From contig NZ_NPBY01000009.1 in the NCBI RefSeq assembly GCF_002272015.1, positions 35,346 to 99,345 of the forward strand: 64,000 nucleotides of DNA, written 5' to 3'. A model generated the notes under the pieces. It did not search any database. It was not told where the DNA came from and saw only the letters and a list, made by a program, of their open reading frames with translations. Source of the stretch: Paenibacillus campinasensis. Lineage in GTDB: Bacteria > Bacillota > Bacilli > Paenibacillales > Paenibacillaceae. Positions 17,157-26,695 of the stretch are shown one piece after another. How positions within the stretch are numbered: the first letter of the stretch is position 1; each line of letters starts with the position of its first letter. The position numbers were made by a program, and so were the translations under genes.

Positions 17157-17280
17157 GTGCAAGGCCGTCGTCCTGCAACGAGCGACTTGACGACTGACTG
17201 GTGCTTGACGCCCGTACCGGTCTTCTTCGGGCTCTGCAGGCAAGCTATCACGTTAGAGCCCCTACCGGAAGCAGGCAATG
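17157..17280 (+). other. Structured intergenic segment, possible leader RNA
   Basis: The gene-free stretch 16988-17428 holds the pfl terminator and then this segment with separate stems: GTCGTC (17167-17172) / GACGAC (17189-17194), and GGGCTCT (17229-17235) / AGAGCCC (17255-17261) flanked by CCGG on both sides (17217-17220, 17265-17268). A TATAAT at 17352-17357 lies between it and the next gene, so it may be upstream of, not in, that transcript. It matches no riboswitch class I know. Confidence 0.3.
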
Positions 17281-17428
17281 GCGCGAGAGCTGTGGACGAT
17301 TTTATCCCTGCTATAGCCAAAAGTGACCTTCCGCAAACCGAAATCGCTTTCTATAATGGGATATAAACAGAGAATCAGGGGACTGAAAGCTTACAAAATA
17401 CCGGTTATTGTTGAAGGGGTCATGAACG

Positions 17429-18784
17429 ATGAACGATAAACGCGCCGCGATCTGGATCGCTTGGTGGCTGGCAGCCTCCATACTTCTCGTTTCCTGCAGT
17501 GTTCCCGGCGGCGAGCCTGCACAGCCTGGGGAAGAAGCAGGCAGCGTCAGCTCCGATCCGTTTGAAATGACCGTCCGTCATACACAGGTGGGCGACTCCA
17601 AGAAGTTTCGCCTCGCCCTGCTTAATGAGGTAGTACGCAAAACGGAAGCGGCCGTACCTGGCCTGACCATCCGGCTGGATGCGGTGGATGCCGAGGTGAA
17701 CCGCAAGGAGAAGCTGAGAGGGGAGATGGCTGCGGGCAAGCCACCGGACATCTTTGATGTGTTCGGGAGCCCGGAAGCCGGACTGTATGCCAAGGAAGGG
17801 CTGATGCTCGATCTGACGCCGATTCTGGATGAGCTGGAGCTGAGGGACAAATTCACGACGCTGGACCCGTTCACCCATGACGGGAAAATTTACGGCTTGC
17901 CGATCGGAAGCACGATTGAGGGCATTTATTACAACAAACCTTATTTCGAGGAAAAAGGATTCAGCGTTCCCCGTACGCTTGCGGAGCTTGAGCAGATTGC
18001 CGATGCGATCAAAGCGGACGGGAAGGTGCCCTTTGCCCAGTCTTCCAAGGATGCCTGGATTCCGCTCATGCTGACCAACAACCTGTGGAGTTACTACGCC
18101 GGCCCCGGGGTCACCTACGGCTTCAAGACCGGCGATACGAAATGGACAGACCCGCAGGTGGTCGAAGGGGTAGAGAAGCACCAGGAATGGGTGGAGAAGG
18201 GATATTTCAAAAAAGGGGAGCTTGGCCTTGATTATGCCGACATGAGAGAGCAGCTCATCTCCGGCGAAGCGGTGATGATGATGGACGGCTCCTGGGCCAA
18301 CTCCATCTTTCGTGATCCGGAGCAGGCGGGTGAGCTGGTGGGGCAGATCGGGTACTTTAACCTTCCACCGGTCCATGAAGACGACCCGATTGTCGTGATG
18401 CAGGATGCGAATAACGGGTACGGTTTTTCTGCCGCCGTTGCCAAAGACCCGCGGAAGCTGCACGCGGTCAAGCTCTTTATCAAGCAGATGTGGAATGAGG
18501 AGATGCAGCTTAGAGGATTGAAGGAGGACGGCGTGCTGCCGGCGATGAAGATGGACCTGGCCGTGATGAATTCCACCTCGGATGATCCGTTGCTGCAGGA
18601 CATTTTCAAGGCGTTGAACGACATCGACAAGTCGTACCCGGCCTTTGACGCCCTCGTCCAAGCTGAGGTCAATACGGAACTGAGCATCGGCATCCAGCAG
18701 GTGATTGGCGGCAAGATCGGGGCCAGGGATATGCTGATGCGGGTTCAGGAGGTACAGGAGGCAGCCAATGCGGGAAGGGAATGA
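17429..18784 (+). CDS. Sugar-type ABC solute-binding lipoprotein without cognate permease
   Basis: A 451-residue family 1 extracellular solute-binding protein. The N-terminus has a membrane segment and lipobox LLVSC (lipidated Cys near residue 24), then an acidic linker and the two-lobe binding fold (GKPPDIFDVFGSPEAGLYAKEG, DGKIYGLPIGSTIEGIYYNK, GEAVMMMDGSWA). It should sit on the outer face of the membrane and bind an oligosaccharide. No permease or ATPase gene is adjacent; instead a sensor kinase and response regulator follow, so it may feed a shared transporter or act as a ligand receptor for the kinase. ATG 17429 follows GAAGGGG. Confidence 0.92.
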   Translation: MNDKRAAIWIAWWLAASILLVSCSVPGGEPAQPGEEAGSVSSDPFEMTVRHTQVGDSKKFRLALLNEVVRKTEAAVPGLTIRLDAVDAEVNRKEKLRGEMAAGKPPDIFDVFGSPEAGLYAKEGLMLDLTPILDELELRDKFTTLDPFTHDGKIYGLPIGSTIEGIYYNKPYFEEKGFSVPRTLAELEQIADAIKADGKVPFAQSSKDAWIPLMLTNNLWSYYAGPGVTYGFKTGDTKWTDPQVVEGVEKHQEWVEKGYFKKGELGLDYADMREQLISGEAVMMMDGSWANSIFRDPEQAGELVGQIGYFNLPPVHEDDPIVVMQDANNGYGFSAAVAKDPRKLHAVKLFIKQMWNEEMQLRGLKEDGVLPAMKMDLAVMNSTSDDPLLQDIFKALNDIDKSYPAFDALVQAEVNTELSIGIQQVIGGKIGARDMLMRVQEVQEAANAGRE

Positions 18785-18901
18785 GTGGATGCGGTTAGTC
18801 ATGTTATCCGGCAGCAGCATTGTTCCGGCAGACGGAGTGGATTTCACCAATCGTGGCGTGGGGCTGGCCCGCTATAACTTGAGCATTACGGGAGCAAACA
18901 C

Positions 18902-20758
18902 ATGAATCTAAGGAACAAGCTGTTTACCGCATTTTTGGGATTGATCATCATTCCGTTATTTGCGCTTGGCTTATTTACATTTTTCATCACCTACAATTCG
19001 ATCGAGAAAAAATACAGCCAGCAGGCCGAATATTCGCTAAAGGCGATCAGCTACAGCATATCGAGCGTGTTTAAGGAGATGGAGTATGTCACCGACAACG
19101 GGATTGCCACCTCGGTGTTTGCGATGGCGCTCAGCGCCAAGGATCCGGATTCCCAGAACCTGATCACCGATTCGGAGCTGCTCAACCTGAACGAGCGGCA
19201 GCGCAGCTTCCGCAACCTTCTGTACAATCACCCAGCGATCAACTACGCTTTTTTGTACCATTTCAACCGCGAGTCCGCGCCGATTCCGATTTTCAGCAAA
19301 GAAAATTTCCAGGCGCTTCCGTTTGATGATTTCAAGAACAACCGGCTCTATCATGAAGTGATCGAACTGAACGGGATTCCGAAGTGGCTCGCGCCGCATG
19401 AATTCCCGGAACTGACCGGCACGGAGCCGGTGTTCACGCAGATCCGGCTCGTCAAGGATGTCAACACGCTGCGCAAGCTCGGTTTTCTCGTTGTCCAGAT
19501 CAAGACCTGGGAGTTCGAGGATATTTTTCGCAACTTGACACTTTCCAACAATCATCAGAACACCTCCTTCATGCTGGTCAACAACGACGGGCTTATCCTT
19601 TTCGACCCGGGCGGCACGATGGACGGGCAGAACATTCGACAATATTTGAGGCAGAATGTGGAATTCAGGGAGGGATACCAAAGTTTCAAGGCGAATTTTA
19701 ACGGAGAGGAAAATATCGTTTCCATCTATCATCTGGATGATTATGCCTGGAATCTGGTGTCTTTCACGGACTGGAATTCCTTGTCTCAGGAAGTCACCTC
19801 ATTTGCCAAATGGTTTTTGGTCATTATCGGCGCTTGCCTTGTAACGGCAATTGTGTTCAACCGCTTGTTCATGAACCGGATTACCGGCACCATTGCCGTC
19901 ATCGTCAGGTTTATGCGCCGGGTTGAAGACGGGGACCTGAATGCCCGGGTGGAGGAAAAGGGCGAGGATGAGCTGCTGCTGCTGTCCAAGGGCTTCAACA
20001 ATTTAATGAACCGGATCAACGGCCTGTTTGCCCAGATCAAGCAGGAGCAGAGGCAGAACACCGAAGCCCAGATGCGCCTGCTCCAGGCCCAGATCAAGCC
20101 GCATTTTCTGTTTAATACGCTGGAGTCGATCAACGTTCTGGCTGTGCAGAATGAGGGGCGCAAGGTGAGCGAGATGGTGTACCGGCTGGCCAGCATATTG
20201 CGGATCAGCATCCAGGAGCGGGAGGAAATCACACTGGAAGAGGAGATCAAGCATCTGGTGAGCTATCTGGAGATCCAGAAATTCCGTTTTGAGGACGTGT
20301 TCGATTACGAGATTGATATCCCGAAAGAGCTCAGAATGAGCCGAATATTGAAGCTGACGCTGCAACCGCTGGTGGAGAACAGCATCCAGCACGGGTTTGA
20401 AGGCATCCCGTACAAGGGTATGATCCGGGTCACGGCCTGGAAGGAGCGGGGCAACGTCATCATACGTGTGGAGGATAACGGACTCGGGATGGACGCCGAG
20501 CAGCTGGCGGCTTTTGAATACATGGCGAGCGATGATCCTGTGGACAATCACGTTGATGAAGCGCCGGATCATGTGATGGAGAACCGGGAACAGCGGGGGC
20601 TGGGCATAAGGAGTGTTGCCGACCGCATAAGGATCCAGTACGGCGATTATTACGGGCTGTACATCTGCTCCAGCCGTCCTGGCGGCACGGTCATTCAATG
20701 CGTAATCCCTTATCACGATGGAAGGCGGTGGGAACATGCTGAAAGTACTGCTGGTTGA
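18902..20758 (+). CDS. Sensor histidine kinase, YesM type
   Basis: A 618-residue membrane kinase: first membrane segment at about residues 8-30 (FLGLIIIPLFALGLFTFFI), a large extracellular sensory region, second membrane segment about 303-322, a HAMP linker (MRRVEDGDLNARVEEKGEDEL), the His-kinase domain with H401 in QIKPHFLFNTLESIN, and an ATPase domain (PLVENSIQHGFEG, EDNGLGM, GLGIRSVADR). This is the YesM/LytS-like 5TM-less type found with AraC-type regulators in carbohydrate response. Its stop lies 23 bases inside the regulator gene, so the two are co-translated. Confidence 0.95.
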   Translation: MNLRNKLFTAFLGLIIIPLFALGLFTFFITYNSIEKKYSQQAEYSLKAISYSISSVFKEMEYVTDNGIATSVFAMALSAKDPDSQNLITDSELLNLNERQRSFRNLLYNHPAINYAFLYHFNRESAPIPIFSKENFQALPFDDFKNNRLYHEVIELNGIPKWLAPHEFPELTGTEPVFTQIRLVKDVNTLRKLGFLVVQIKTWEFEDIFRNLTLSNNHQNTSFMLVNNDGLILFDPGGTMDGQNIRQYLRQNVEFREGYQSFKANFNGEENIVSIYHLDDYAWNLVSFTDWNSLSQEVTSFAKWFLVIIGACLVTAIVFNRLFMNRITGTIAVIVRFMRRVEDGDLNARVEEKGEDELLLLSKGFNNLMNRINGLFAQIKQEQRQNTEAQMRLLQAQIKPHFLFNTLESINVLAVQNEGRKVSEMVYRLASILRISIQEREEITLEEEIKHLVSYLEIQKFRFEDVFDYEIDIPKELRMSRILKLTLQPLVENSIQHGFEGIPYKGMIRVTAWKERGNVIIRVEDNGLGMDAEQLAAFEYMASDDPVDNHVDEAPDHVMENREQRGLGIRSVADRIRIQYGDYYGLYICSSRPGGTVIQCVIPYHDGRRWEHAESTAG

Positions 20759-21557
20759 CGATGAAGCTCCGATTCTGCGCAACCTTCACCAGGTATTGCC
20801 GTGGAGCGAGATGGGGATGGAGGTGTCCGGACTGGCGCGAAGCGGTATGGAGGCGCTGGATCTGGCTGCCCGGTATACGCCCGATCTCGTGCTTAGCGAC
20901 ATACGCATGCCGGTCATGGACGGCTTGACGTTTATAGCGAAGCTTCGGGAGCAGGGTTGCCATGCGGAGATCTTTCTGCTGACCGGTTATGAGGAATTCG
21001 AATATGCAAGAGAAGCGATCAAGCTTCGTGTGAAGGATTATATCAGCAAGCCGATCCATTACGGGGAGCTTGAGATGAAGATTCGGGAGACAGGCGAGGA
21101 AATTCGCATCAAACAGGCGAAGGAACGATATTACGGCCATCTTCCTCTATTCGACGATACGCCGGAGCCGGATGACACGGGCAAAAGAACACCCGAGCAG
21201 ATGATGACCGCCGCTCTGGAATATATCAACACGCATATGGGCCAGGACCTTGGCATTGAGGAATTGTCAGAGCTGCTTGGCATCAGCCCGAGTTATTTCT
21301 GCCTCCTGTTTAAGAACCATGTCGGGCAGACATTTGTGGAGTACTTGACCGGCAAACGGGTGGAGGCAGCCAGGTTCCTGCTGGAGAACAGCGATCGAAG
21401 CATTACCCAGATCGGCGCATACGTCGGTTATCATGAACGGCGATATTTCACGAGAGTGTTCCAGAAGGCGACCGGAATGACGCCATCCGAGTACCGGGAG
21501 CTGACGGGGAAGAGCCATATAACCAAATCGACTATAGGAAAGCAGGTGCCCAATTGA
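20736..21557 (+). CDS. Response regulator with AraC output domain, YesN type
   Basis: A 273-residue regulator. The receiver domain (1-120) has acidic residues D8-D9, phospho-acceptor D55 in LVLSDIRMP and Lys in YISKPIHYGEL. The AraC-type DNA-binding domain (about 165-265) shows two helix-turn-helix units and the ending GYHERRYFTRVFQKATGMTPSEYREL. ATG 20736 has GGCGGTGGG upstream. It overlaps the kinase gene on one side and the glycosidase start (ATGA) on the other, so all three are translationally coupled. Confidence 0.95.
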   Translation: MLKVLLVDDEAPILRNLHQVLPWSEMGMEVSGLARSGMEALDLAARYTPDLVLSDIRMPVMDGLTFIAKLREQGCHAEIFLLTGYEEFEYAREAIKLRVKDYISKPIHYGELEMKIRETGEEIRIKQAKERYYGHLPLFDDTPEPDDTGKRTPEQMMTAALEYINTHMGQDLGIEELSELLGISPSYFCLLFKNHVGQTFVEYLTGKRVEAARFLLENSDRSITQIGAYVGYHERRYFTRVFQKATGMTPSEYRELTGKSHITKSTIGKQVPN

Positions 21558-23176
21558 TGAAGTGGACGTTGCAATCGTTGAGCTTGGAGCAAAAGGTAGG
21601 ACAGTTGTTTATATGCGGCTTTGATGATATTGAAGCTAATGAGCATGCCCGGGCACTGGTGGAGCAACATCAGGTAGGCGGAATCATCTATTTTCGCCGC
21701 AATGTTCGTTCGTTAAGCCAGCTGTCGGCCTTATCCGATTCCTTGCAGGAGCTGGCGGCCGCCGGCGATCAGCCGCCGCTGTTTATCGCGATTGACCAGG
21801 AAGGCGGGATGGTGGCGAGGATCGACCAGGACGGAGTCAACCGGGTTCCGGGCAGCATGGCCCTGGGGGCGTCCGGCCGCGAAGAGGATGCGTACATCGC
21901 CGCCCAAATCTGTGCGCGCGAGCTGCGATCGGTAGGCGTCAACATGAATTTTGCGCCATGCCTTGATGTCAATAACAACCCTCGCAACCCGGTGATCGGG
22001 GTGAGATCCTTCGGCGAAGACCCTGAAGCGGTTGCCCGCCTTGGCTGCGCCGTTATCCGCGGCTACCAGGAGGAAGCGGTGTCGGCAACAGCAAAGCATT
22101 TCCCGGGACATGGAGACACAAGTGTGGATTCCCATCTGGGCAGAGCCTCCGTGCCGCATGACCGGGAGCGGCTGAACCGGGTGGAGCTGGTTCCGTTTGC
22201 ACAAGCGATCCGCGAGGGCGTTGATGCGATTATGACCGCCCATGTTAGCTTCCCGGCGATCGAGGACAGCGGCTATCCTGCTACATTGTCGCGCCCGGTA
22301 TTGACCGGCCTGCTGCGTGAGGAGATGGGATTCCAAGGGCTGATCGTTACCGATTGCCTGGAGATGCATGCCATCTCCAAGCAGTATGGCGTGGCGGAAG
22401 GCGCCGTGCTCGCAATACTGGCGGGAGCCGACTGCGTGCTGGTCAGCCACACCTATGCGGAGCAGGACGCAGCCATTCGGGCGGTTGTGGAAGCGGTCCG
22501 GAGCGGAAGAATTCCGGAGAGCCGGATCGACGCATCGGTGGAGCGGATTCTCGCTTTGAAGCAGCGGCAGATTAAGCAGCGTGAGCAGCTTCCGCTCTCG
22601 GCATCCGGTGTGCCACAGGAGGAAGTACAGCAGCTTCTGTATGCCATCGCCGGAAGAAGCCTGACACTGGTGAAGGATGAGGGGCAGCTGCCGATCCGCA
22701 AGGATGTGGATACGCTGGTCATCTGGCCGGAGCTGCGCCAAGCGACCCAGGTCGATGAGGCCTGGAGCAAAAGCTACACCCTTGGTGACGCCCTGAAGGA
22801 CTATGGCGTGCCCGTGCGCGAGCTGCGTATCAGCACTGATATGACGGACGAGGAAGTGGCGCAGGTCGTCCAAGATGCCGACGGGTACAAGCAGATCATC
22901 GCCGTCACCTATACAGCCGAGAGCAGATTGCCGCATGGCCAGCAGCAGCTGGTGAACAAGCTGGCTTCACTGCAGCGCGGGTCTCTGGTTGTGCTGGCTT
23001 CGCGCAACCCGTATGACATCGAATTTCTTGAAGGAATCAAAACCTATCTGTGCAGCTATGAGAACACGCCGCCTCTGATGCAGGCGGCAGCGGCCGCCTT
23101 GATTGGGAAGCTCAAGCCGAAAGGCAAGCTGCCGGTGGCGCTTGGCGAAGAGTACCCGCTCGCTCATAGCTCCTAA
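21557..23176 (+). CDS. nagZ: Glycoside hydrolase family 3, beta-N-acetylhexosaminidase (NagZ-like)
   Basis: A 539-residue GH3 enzyme with the NagZ hallmark KHFPGHGDTSVDSHLG, whose His and Asp act as acid/base, and nucleophile region GLIVTDCLEMHAI. It should remove N-acetylglucosamine from muropeptides or chitin-type oligosaccharides. After the TIM barrel (1-345) comes a second domain (about 365-535) as in Bacillus NagZ. No signal peptide is seen, so it is probably cytoplasmic and acts on imported sugars. ATG 21557 overlaps the regulator's TGA. Its coupling to the two-component pair suggests the system senses aminosugar oligomers. Confidence 0.9.
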   Translation: MKWTLQSLSLEQKVGQLFICGFDDIEANEHARALVEQHQVGGIIYFRRNVRSLSQLSALSDSLQELAAAGDQPPLFIAIDQEGGMVARIDQDGVNRVPGSMALGASGREEDAYIAAQICARELRSVGVNMNFAPCLDVNNNPRNPVIGVRSFGEDPEAVARLGCAVIRGYQEEAVSATAKHFPGHGDTSVDSHLGRASVPHDRERLNRVELVPFAQAIREGVDAIMTAHVSFPAIEDSGYPATLSRPVLTGLLREEMGFQGLIVTDCLEMHAISKQYGVAEGAVLAILAGADCVLVSHTYAEQDAAIRAVVEAVRSGRIPESRIDASVERILALKQRQIKQREQLPLSASGVPQEEVQQLLYAIAGRSLTLVKDEGQLPIRKDVDTLVIWPELRQATQVDEAWSKSYTLGDALKDYGVPVRELRISTDMTDEEVAQVVQDADGYKQIIAVTYTAESRLPHGQQQLVNKLASLQRGSLVVLASRNPYDIEFLEGIKTYLCSYENTPPLMQAAAAALIGKLKPKGKLPVALGEEYPLAHSS

Positions 23177-23190
23177 CCTATCCATAGATA

Positions 23191-23274
23191 TGGACATACG
23201 GATGTGAGAACCCATGCCCCTGTAGATCTGATAAAGCGTTTCAAGCAGATGCAGGGGCATATGTCCGTTTTTTT
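23191..23274 (+). terminator. Terminator after the nagZ-like gene
   Basis: Inner perfect stem ATGCCCCTG (23214-23222) / CAGGGGCAT (23252-23260), outer GGACAT / ATGTCC pairing, then a run of seven T (23268-23274). Confidence 0.8.
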
Positions 23275-23292
23275 GACATCATCATTCACATC

Positions 23293-23523
23293 TTCGACAT
23301 AAACATTCCACGTGTGGTTACCGATATATAGATGAACAGAATACCATTGCCTCTCTGACGATGAAGTCCCCTCTATCGATTTCTCACCATTGAACGTCCC
23401 CGCAGACCGAGTGCTGGTCTATGACTTTCGATTCAGAATAGGATATCCATGGATTCTCTCAGATTGCTATTTTCGACATGATAATAGCAACTTTTTCGCA
23501 TTTTCTGCGTCTAATGATATGAT
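23293..23523 (+). promoter_or_regulatory. Upstream region of the stalk-domain protein with two Spo0A-box matches
   Basis: Perfect Spo0A boxes TTCGACA (reverse of TGTCGAA) occur at 23293-23299 and 23472-23478. A promoter-like pair TTCGCA (23495-23500) and TATGAT (23518-23523), 17 bp apart, follows. This 300-bp gap has no gene. Spo0A or AbrB-linked control is a hypothesis. Confidence 0.4.
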
Positions 23524-23577
23524 TTCGCAGTTATTCTTAGCTTAAGTCAACTATAACGTGCAATAAAGGAGCAAATG

Positions 23578-26352
23578 ATGAATTTTAGAAGATTTACGAT
23601 GATTACCGTGCTTGCTGCGGCCCAGGTCATGAGCACTGTACCCGTAGTAGCAGAATCACAGGATTGGACAACAACGACGGTATCATCAAGCAATACCGTG
23701 CCTTCATCTCTTGAAGAAGATCCGAGCAGCTTGACCGGGGAGTCCGGCCTTGCGGATGGTGTGTCAGCAGATATGGAGTCCCCGGCCAGTGAAGGGTTCA
23801 CGGCTGTCGATGGAGCAGAAGTTGTGTCACACGATGGCGATCTGTCCGGCGGAGAAACGGATGAAGCATCTGTGAGCCATTCGGACGCTACGGAGCAGGA
23901 GTCGATCACCTCGGAGCCAAGCGAAGGAGAGCCTGCAACGGAGTCCGGTCAAACGGAAGGGACCGCGGCGAATTCTCAGGCAGTGGCCACAAGCTCTGCA
24001 AGCGGTTTAGCGGCAGCGTCTGCCCCTAATAGCCTGGTGCTGCTGATGAACAGCGACGTCATGTACCACAATGGTGAGAAGTTTACGGCCGGCCAGCCGA
24101 TGGCAGTGAAGAACGGCGTATCCTATGTAGCGATCCGCGCGATGGTAGAACGGGCCGGATTGACGTTAAGGTATGATAACCAGACGAAAGAAACAATCAT
24201 TCTGAAAAATGGCAATGAGCTTCGCTTCACGAACGGAAGCAGCAACTATAAAGTGAACGGCGAGACCCGTGCGATGAGGGGCACAGCCTATATGTCGAAC
24301 AATGTGTTCATGGTGCCGCTGACGGCGATTACGCAGGCACTTGGCATTCCGTACTCCGTTGATCAGCCGGGCAAGCGGGTCATTCTGGACCTTGCGCGAA
24401 TGGAAAGCGGCAGTGGACAGCCTGGGGGAGGCACGGCCAACCCGGGAACCGGAACGCCGAATATTCCGGGCGTTGGACCGCATGATTTGGTTCTGTATAT
24501 GAACAGTGCCAGAATGGTGCAAAACGGCCGGGAATACACCGCCGGTCAACCGATGGCAGTCACAAACGGCGTGTCCTACGTGGCGATTCGGGCGCTGGTG
24601 GACCGGGTTGGCTTGCGGCTAACCTACGACAACACCACGAAGGAAACGATCATTACACGCGGCAATGACGTGCTGCGCTTTAAAACGAACAGCAATGTGT
24701 ACACCGTCAATGGTCTGCAAAGAACGATGAAAGGCGCAGCATACCAATCGAACAATGTGTTCATGGTGCCGCTGACCTCCATCACGCAAGCGCTGGACAT
24801 TCCGTATCGGGTGGATCAGCCGAACAAACGGGTCATTCTCAACGTTTCTACCAAGCCGATCGCCTCCTTTACGGTTCAGCCGGGCGAGATTTTTGCCGGA
24901 CAGACCCGGGTGCGGTATTCCACTAGCGCACACTCTCCAGTCGGCTTGGATATCGTGGATGAGCGCTGGGAAGGACGTCAGGACCTGTTTCATGAACCGG
25001 GCCTGCATACCGTTTCCTATTCCGTTCAGGATTCGAGCGGACAGTGGAGCGATCCGTACTATGTGAACATTGAAGTCAAGGCGCCGAATACACCGCCTGT
25101 CGCCATGTTTATGACAGACAAGAAAGAGTATAAAATCGGCGAGAAAATTACGTACATCAATCAAAGCTATGACCGCGATCCTGGCGATGAGATCACCTAC
25201 CGCTGGGAGAATAACGAACCAGCCTTCTTTACGGCTGGACGTCATACGGTAACGCTTGTCGTCACCGACAGCCATGGAGCGACCTCCAGCTATCAGCAGG
25301 TTATTCAGGTCTCCAGCGAGGTGATGTACACCCGCGATGAATTCAATCATATGTTTACCGAAATCGGGGACAAGTTCACATTCAACGGGCTGGAGGTTCC
25401 GTCGATGAATCTCGTGCCGATTACCCGAAGATCGGAGCCTGCGCTTCTGATCCGAAGCAATTCGCCTGAAACGGTGTACCGGGAGGGTATCGTGTACCGT
25501 GAGGTTGGCGTTGGCAACACGCGGTTCATGATCCACCATTTGAACGCTACAGGCAAGCGAATGAAAATGTACGTGGTGGCCACCAACATCAACAACACCC
25601 CAGCACGGATCACTACCCAATACACCGGCATGGGCGGTCCGATTGATATTCCGACGGCTACTGGGCGGGCATCCGTTCAGCGCTATCTCGAGTCGATGCA
25701 GTCCGCGGACAGCTTCAAGACCATCTCGCTGGCGCCGGGTGAGAGCAGAGTTATCCTGGATGATTTGAGCAGACAGTCGCTTGCGAACGGACATGTGGTC
25801 TCCATGTTTGCCGATCTGTATACCGACTCGCCGATCCGTTACGATGTCATTATGATCGATGAGGCGAAGGACCCGATCCAGAAGCTGCCTCATCTCATTT
25901 TGCAGCCGGTTGACGGCGTGCATAACAGAGGAACCTATGCGGATGCAACGCGCATCATTGAGACTTATGAACGGGTGGGCGATACGCCGGCCAGAATTGC
26001 GATCGGCGATCGCGTTAATGATCCGAACCTGGAAGGCTTTGATGGCATCACTGGCGTTCCGCAGTCCAATTCCGGCAACTTTGGTGTGCTGTACAAAATC
26101 AAGCTCCATCGCGTCGCCCCGAACACGCTGATCACGCTGAATCCGCGTGGAGGCAGATACATGGGCGCAGTGATGGTCAACGGCAACATTATCAACGTGC
26201 CGAACAGCGGGGCGGTAGCCGCACCGCATGAAGCAACCGTGCTCTATCGCACAGGGGATTATGAGCGGAGCGTAGAGATTCTGTTCACTGCTGCCCCAGG
26301 CAGCAGCTTGCCGGTCAATCTGCTGCTCCAGCCGCTTCCGGAAAGCAAGTAA
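23578..26352 (+). CDS. Large secreted protein with two copper-amine-oxidase-N (stalk) domains and a PKD-like domain
   Basis: A 924-residue exported protein. Signal peptide at 1-25 (MITVLAAAQVMSTVPVVAES). Then a Ser/Glu-rich low-complexity region to about 145, two copies of a stalk domain (about 150-270 and 300-425) that share QPMAV-NGVSYVAIRA, KET-I and SNNVFMVPLT-ITQAL-IPY, then a PKD-like segment (NTPPVAMFMTDKKEYKIGEKI, around 505-585) and a C-terminal region of unknown fold. These stalk domains are common in Paenibacillus surface proteins and bind cell wall or polymer; they are not enzymes. ATG 23578 rather than 23575 fits the AAAGGAG spacing. Function unknown, probably envelope- or matrix-associated. 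Confidence 0.88.
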   Translation: MNFRRFTMITVLAAAQVMSTVPVVAESQDWTTTTVSSSNTVPSSLEEDPSSLTGESGLADGVSADMESPASEGFTAVDGAEVVSHDGDLSGGETDEASVSHSDATEQESITSEPSEGEPATESGQTEGTAANSQAVATSSASGLAAASAPNSLVLLMNSDVMYHNGEKFTAGQPMAVKNGVSYVAIRAMVERAGLTLRYDNQTKETIILKNGNELRFTNGSSNYKVNGETRAMRGTAYMSNNVFMVPLTAITQALGIPYSVDQPGKRVILDLARMESGSGQPGGGTANPGTGTPNIPGVGPHDLVLYMNSARMVQNGREYTAGQPMAVTNGVSYVAIRALVDRVGLRLTYDNTTKETIITRGNDVLRFKTNSNVYTVNGLQRTMKGAAYQSNNVFMVPLTSITQALDIPYRVDQPNKRVILNVSTKPIASFTVQPGEIFAGQTRVRYSTSAHSPVGLDIVDERWEGRQDLFHEPGLHTVSYSVQDSSGQWSDPYYVNIEVKAPNTPPVAMFMTDKKEYKIGEKITYINQSYDRDPGDEITYRWENNEPAFFTAGRHTVTLVVTDSHGATSSYQQVIQVSSEVMYTRDEFNHMFTEIGDKFTFNGLEVPSMNLVPITRRSEPALLIRSNSPETVYREGIVYREVGVGNTRFMIHHLNATGKRMKMYVVATNINNTPARITTQYTGMGGPIDIPTATGRASVQRYLESMQSADSFKTISLAPGESRVILDDLSRQSLANGHVVSMFADLYTDSPIRYDVIMIDEAKDPIQKLPHLILQPVDGVHNRGTYADATRIIETYERVGDTPARIAIGDRVNDPNLEGFDGITGVPQSNSGNFGVLYKIKLHRVAPNTLITLNPRGGRYMGAVMVNGNIINVPNSGAVAAPHEATVLYRTGDYERSVEILFTAAPGSSLPVNLLLQPLPESK

Positions 26353-26431
26353 GCGCTGGTAGGTATGAGCCGCCTGCGGTGATAAGAACTGTACGCATGC
26401 CCTTTTACCTTTATCCTAGGATAGAATTCCG

Positions 26432-26461
26432 CACCCTCCGTTACAGAACGGGGGGTGTTTT
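26432..26461 (+). terminator. Terminator after the stalk-domain protein
   Basis: Stem CACCCTCCGTT (26432-26442) / AACGGGGGGTG (26447-26457), one G-U pair, four-base loop, T-run after. The rest of 26353-26695 holds no gene. Confidence 0.8.
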
Positions 26462-26695
26462 CGTATTTTCGAGATGCCCGGCCATCAGGCAATAAGGCCG
26501 TTCATTGACGATACTATCATTTTCAGGCATTATTAAGGGAGAATTGTGCACGTCTTTTGGTGCGGCTTTCTACTTGTAATTGAGCGTTCATGCCGATTTG
26601 GTAGACGGGTTGCTTTAAAAATCGGAAGAGGCCGGTACCGAAATTGATAATAGTCTGAAAGAACGAGCATCGACAGAAATGGAGGTCAGCCGCGT

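Noticed and set aside
16988..17428. Small gene in the pfl-binding-protein gap
   Set aside because: A short open frame around 17157-17366 lacks a ribosome-binding site and coding-like composition; hairpins explain the sequence better.
24619..26229. Long reverse-strand open frame opposite the stalk-domain protein
   Set aside because: Antisense shadow: the forward frame has a signal peptide and recognisable domains, the reverse translation has none.
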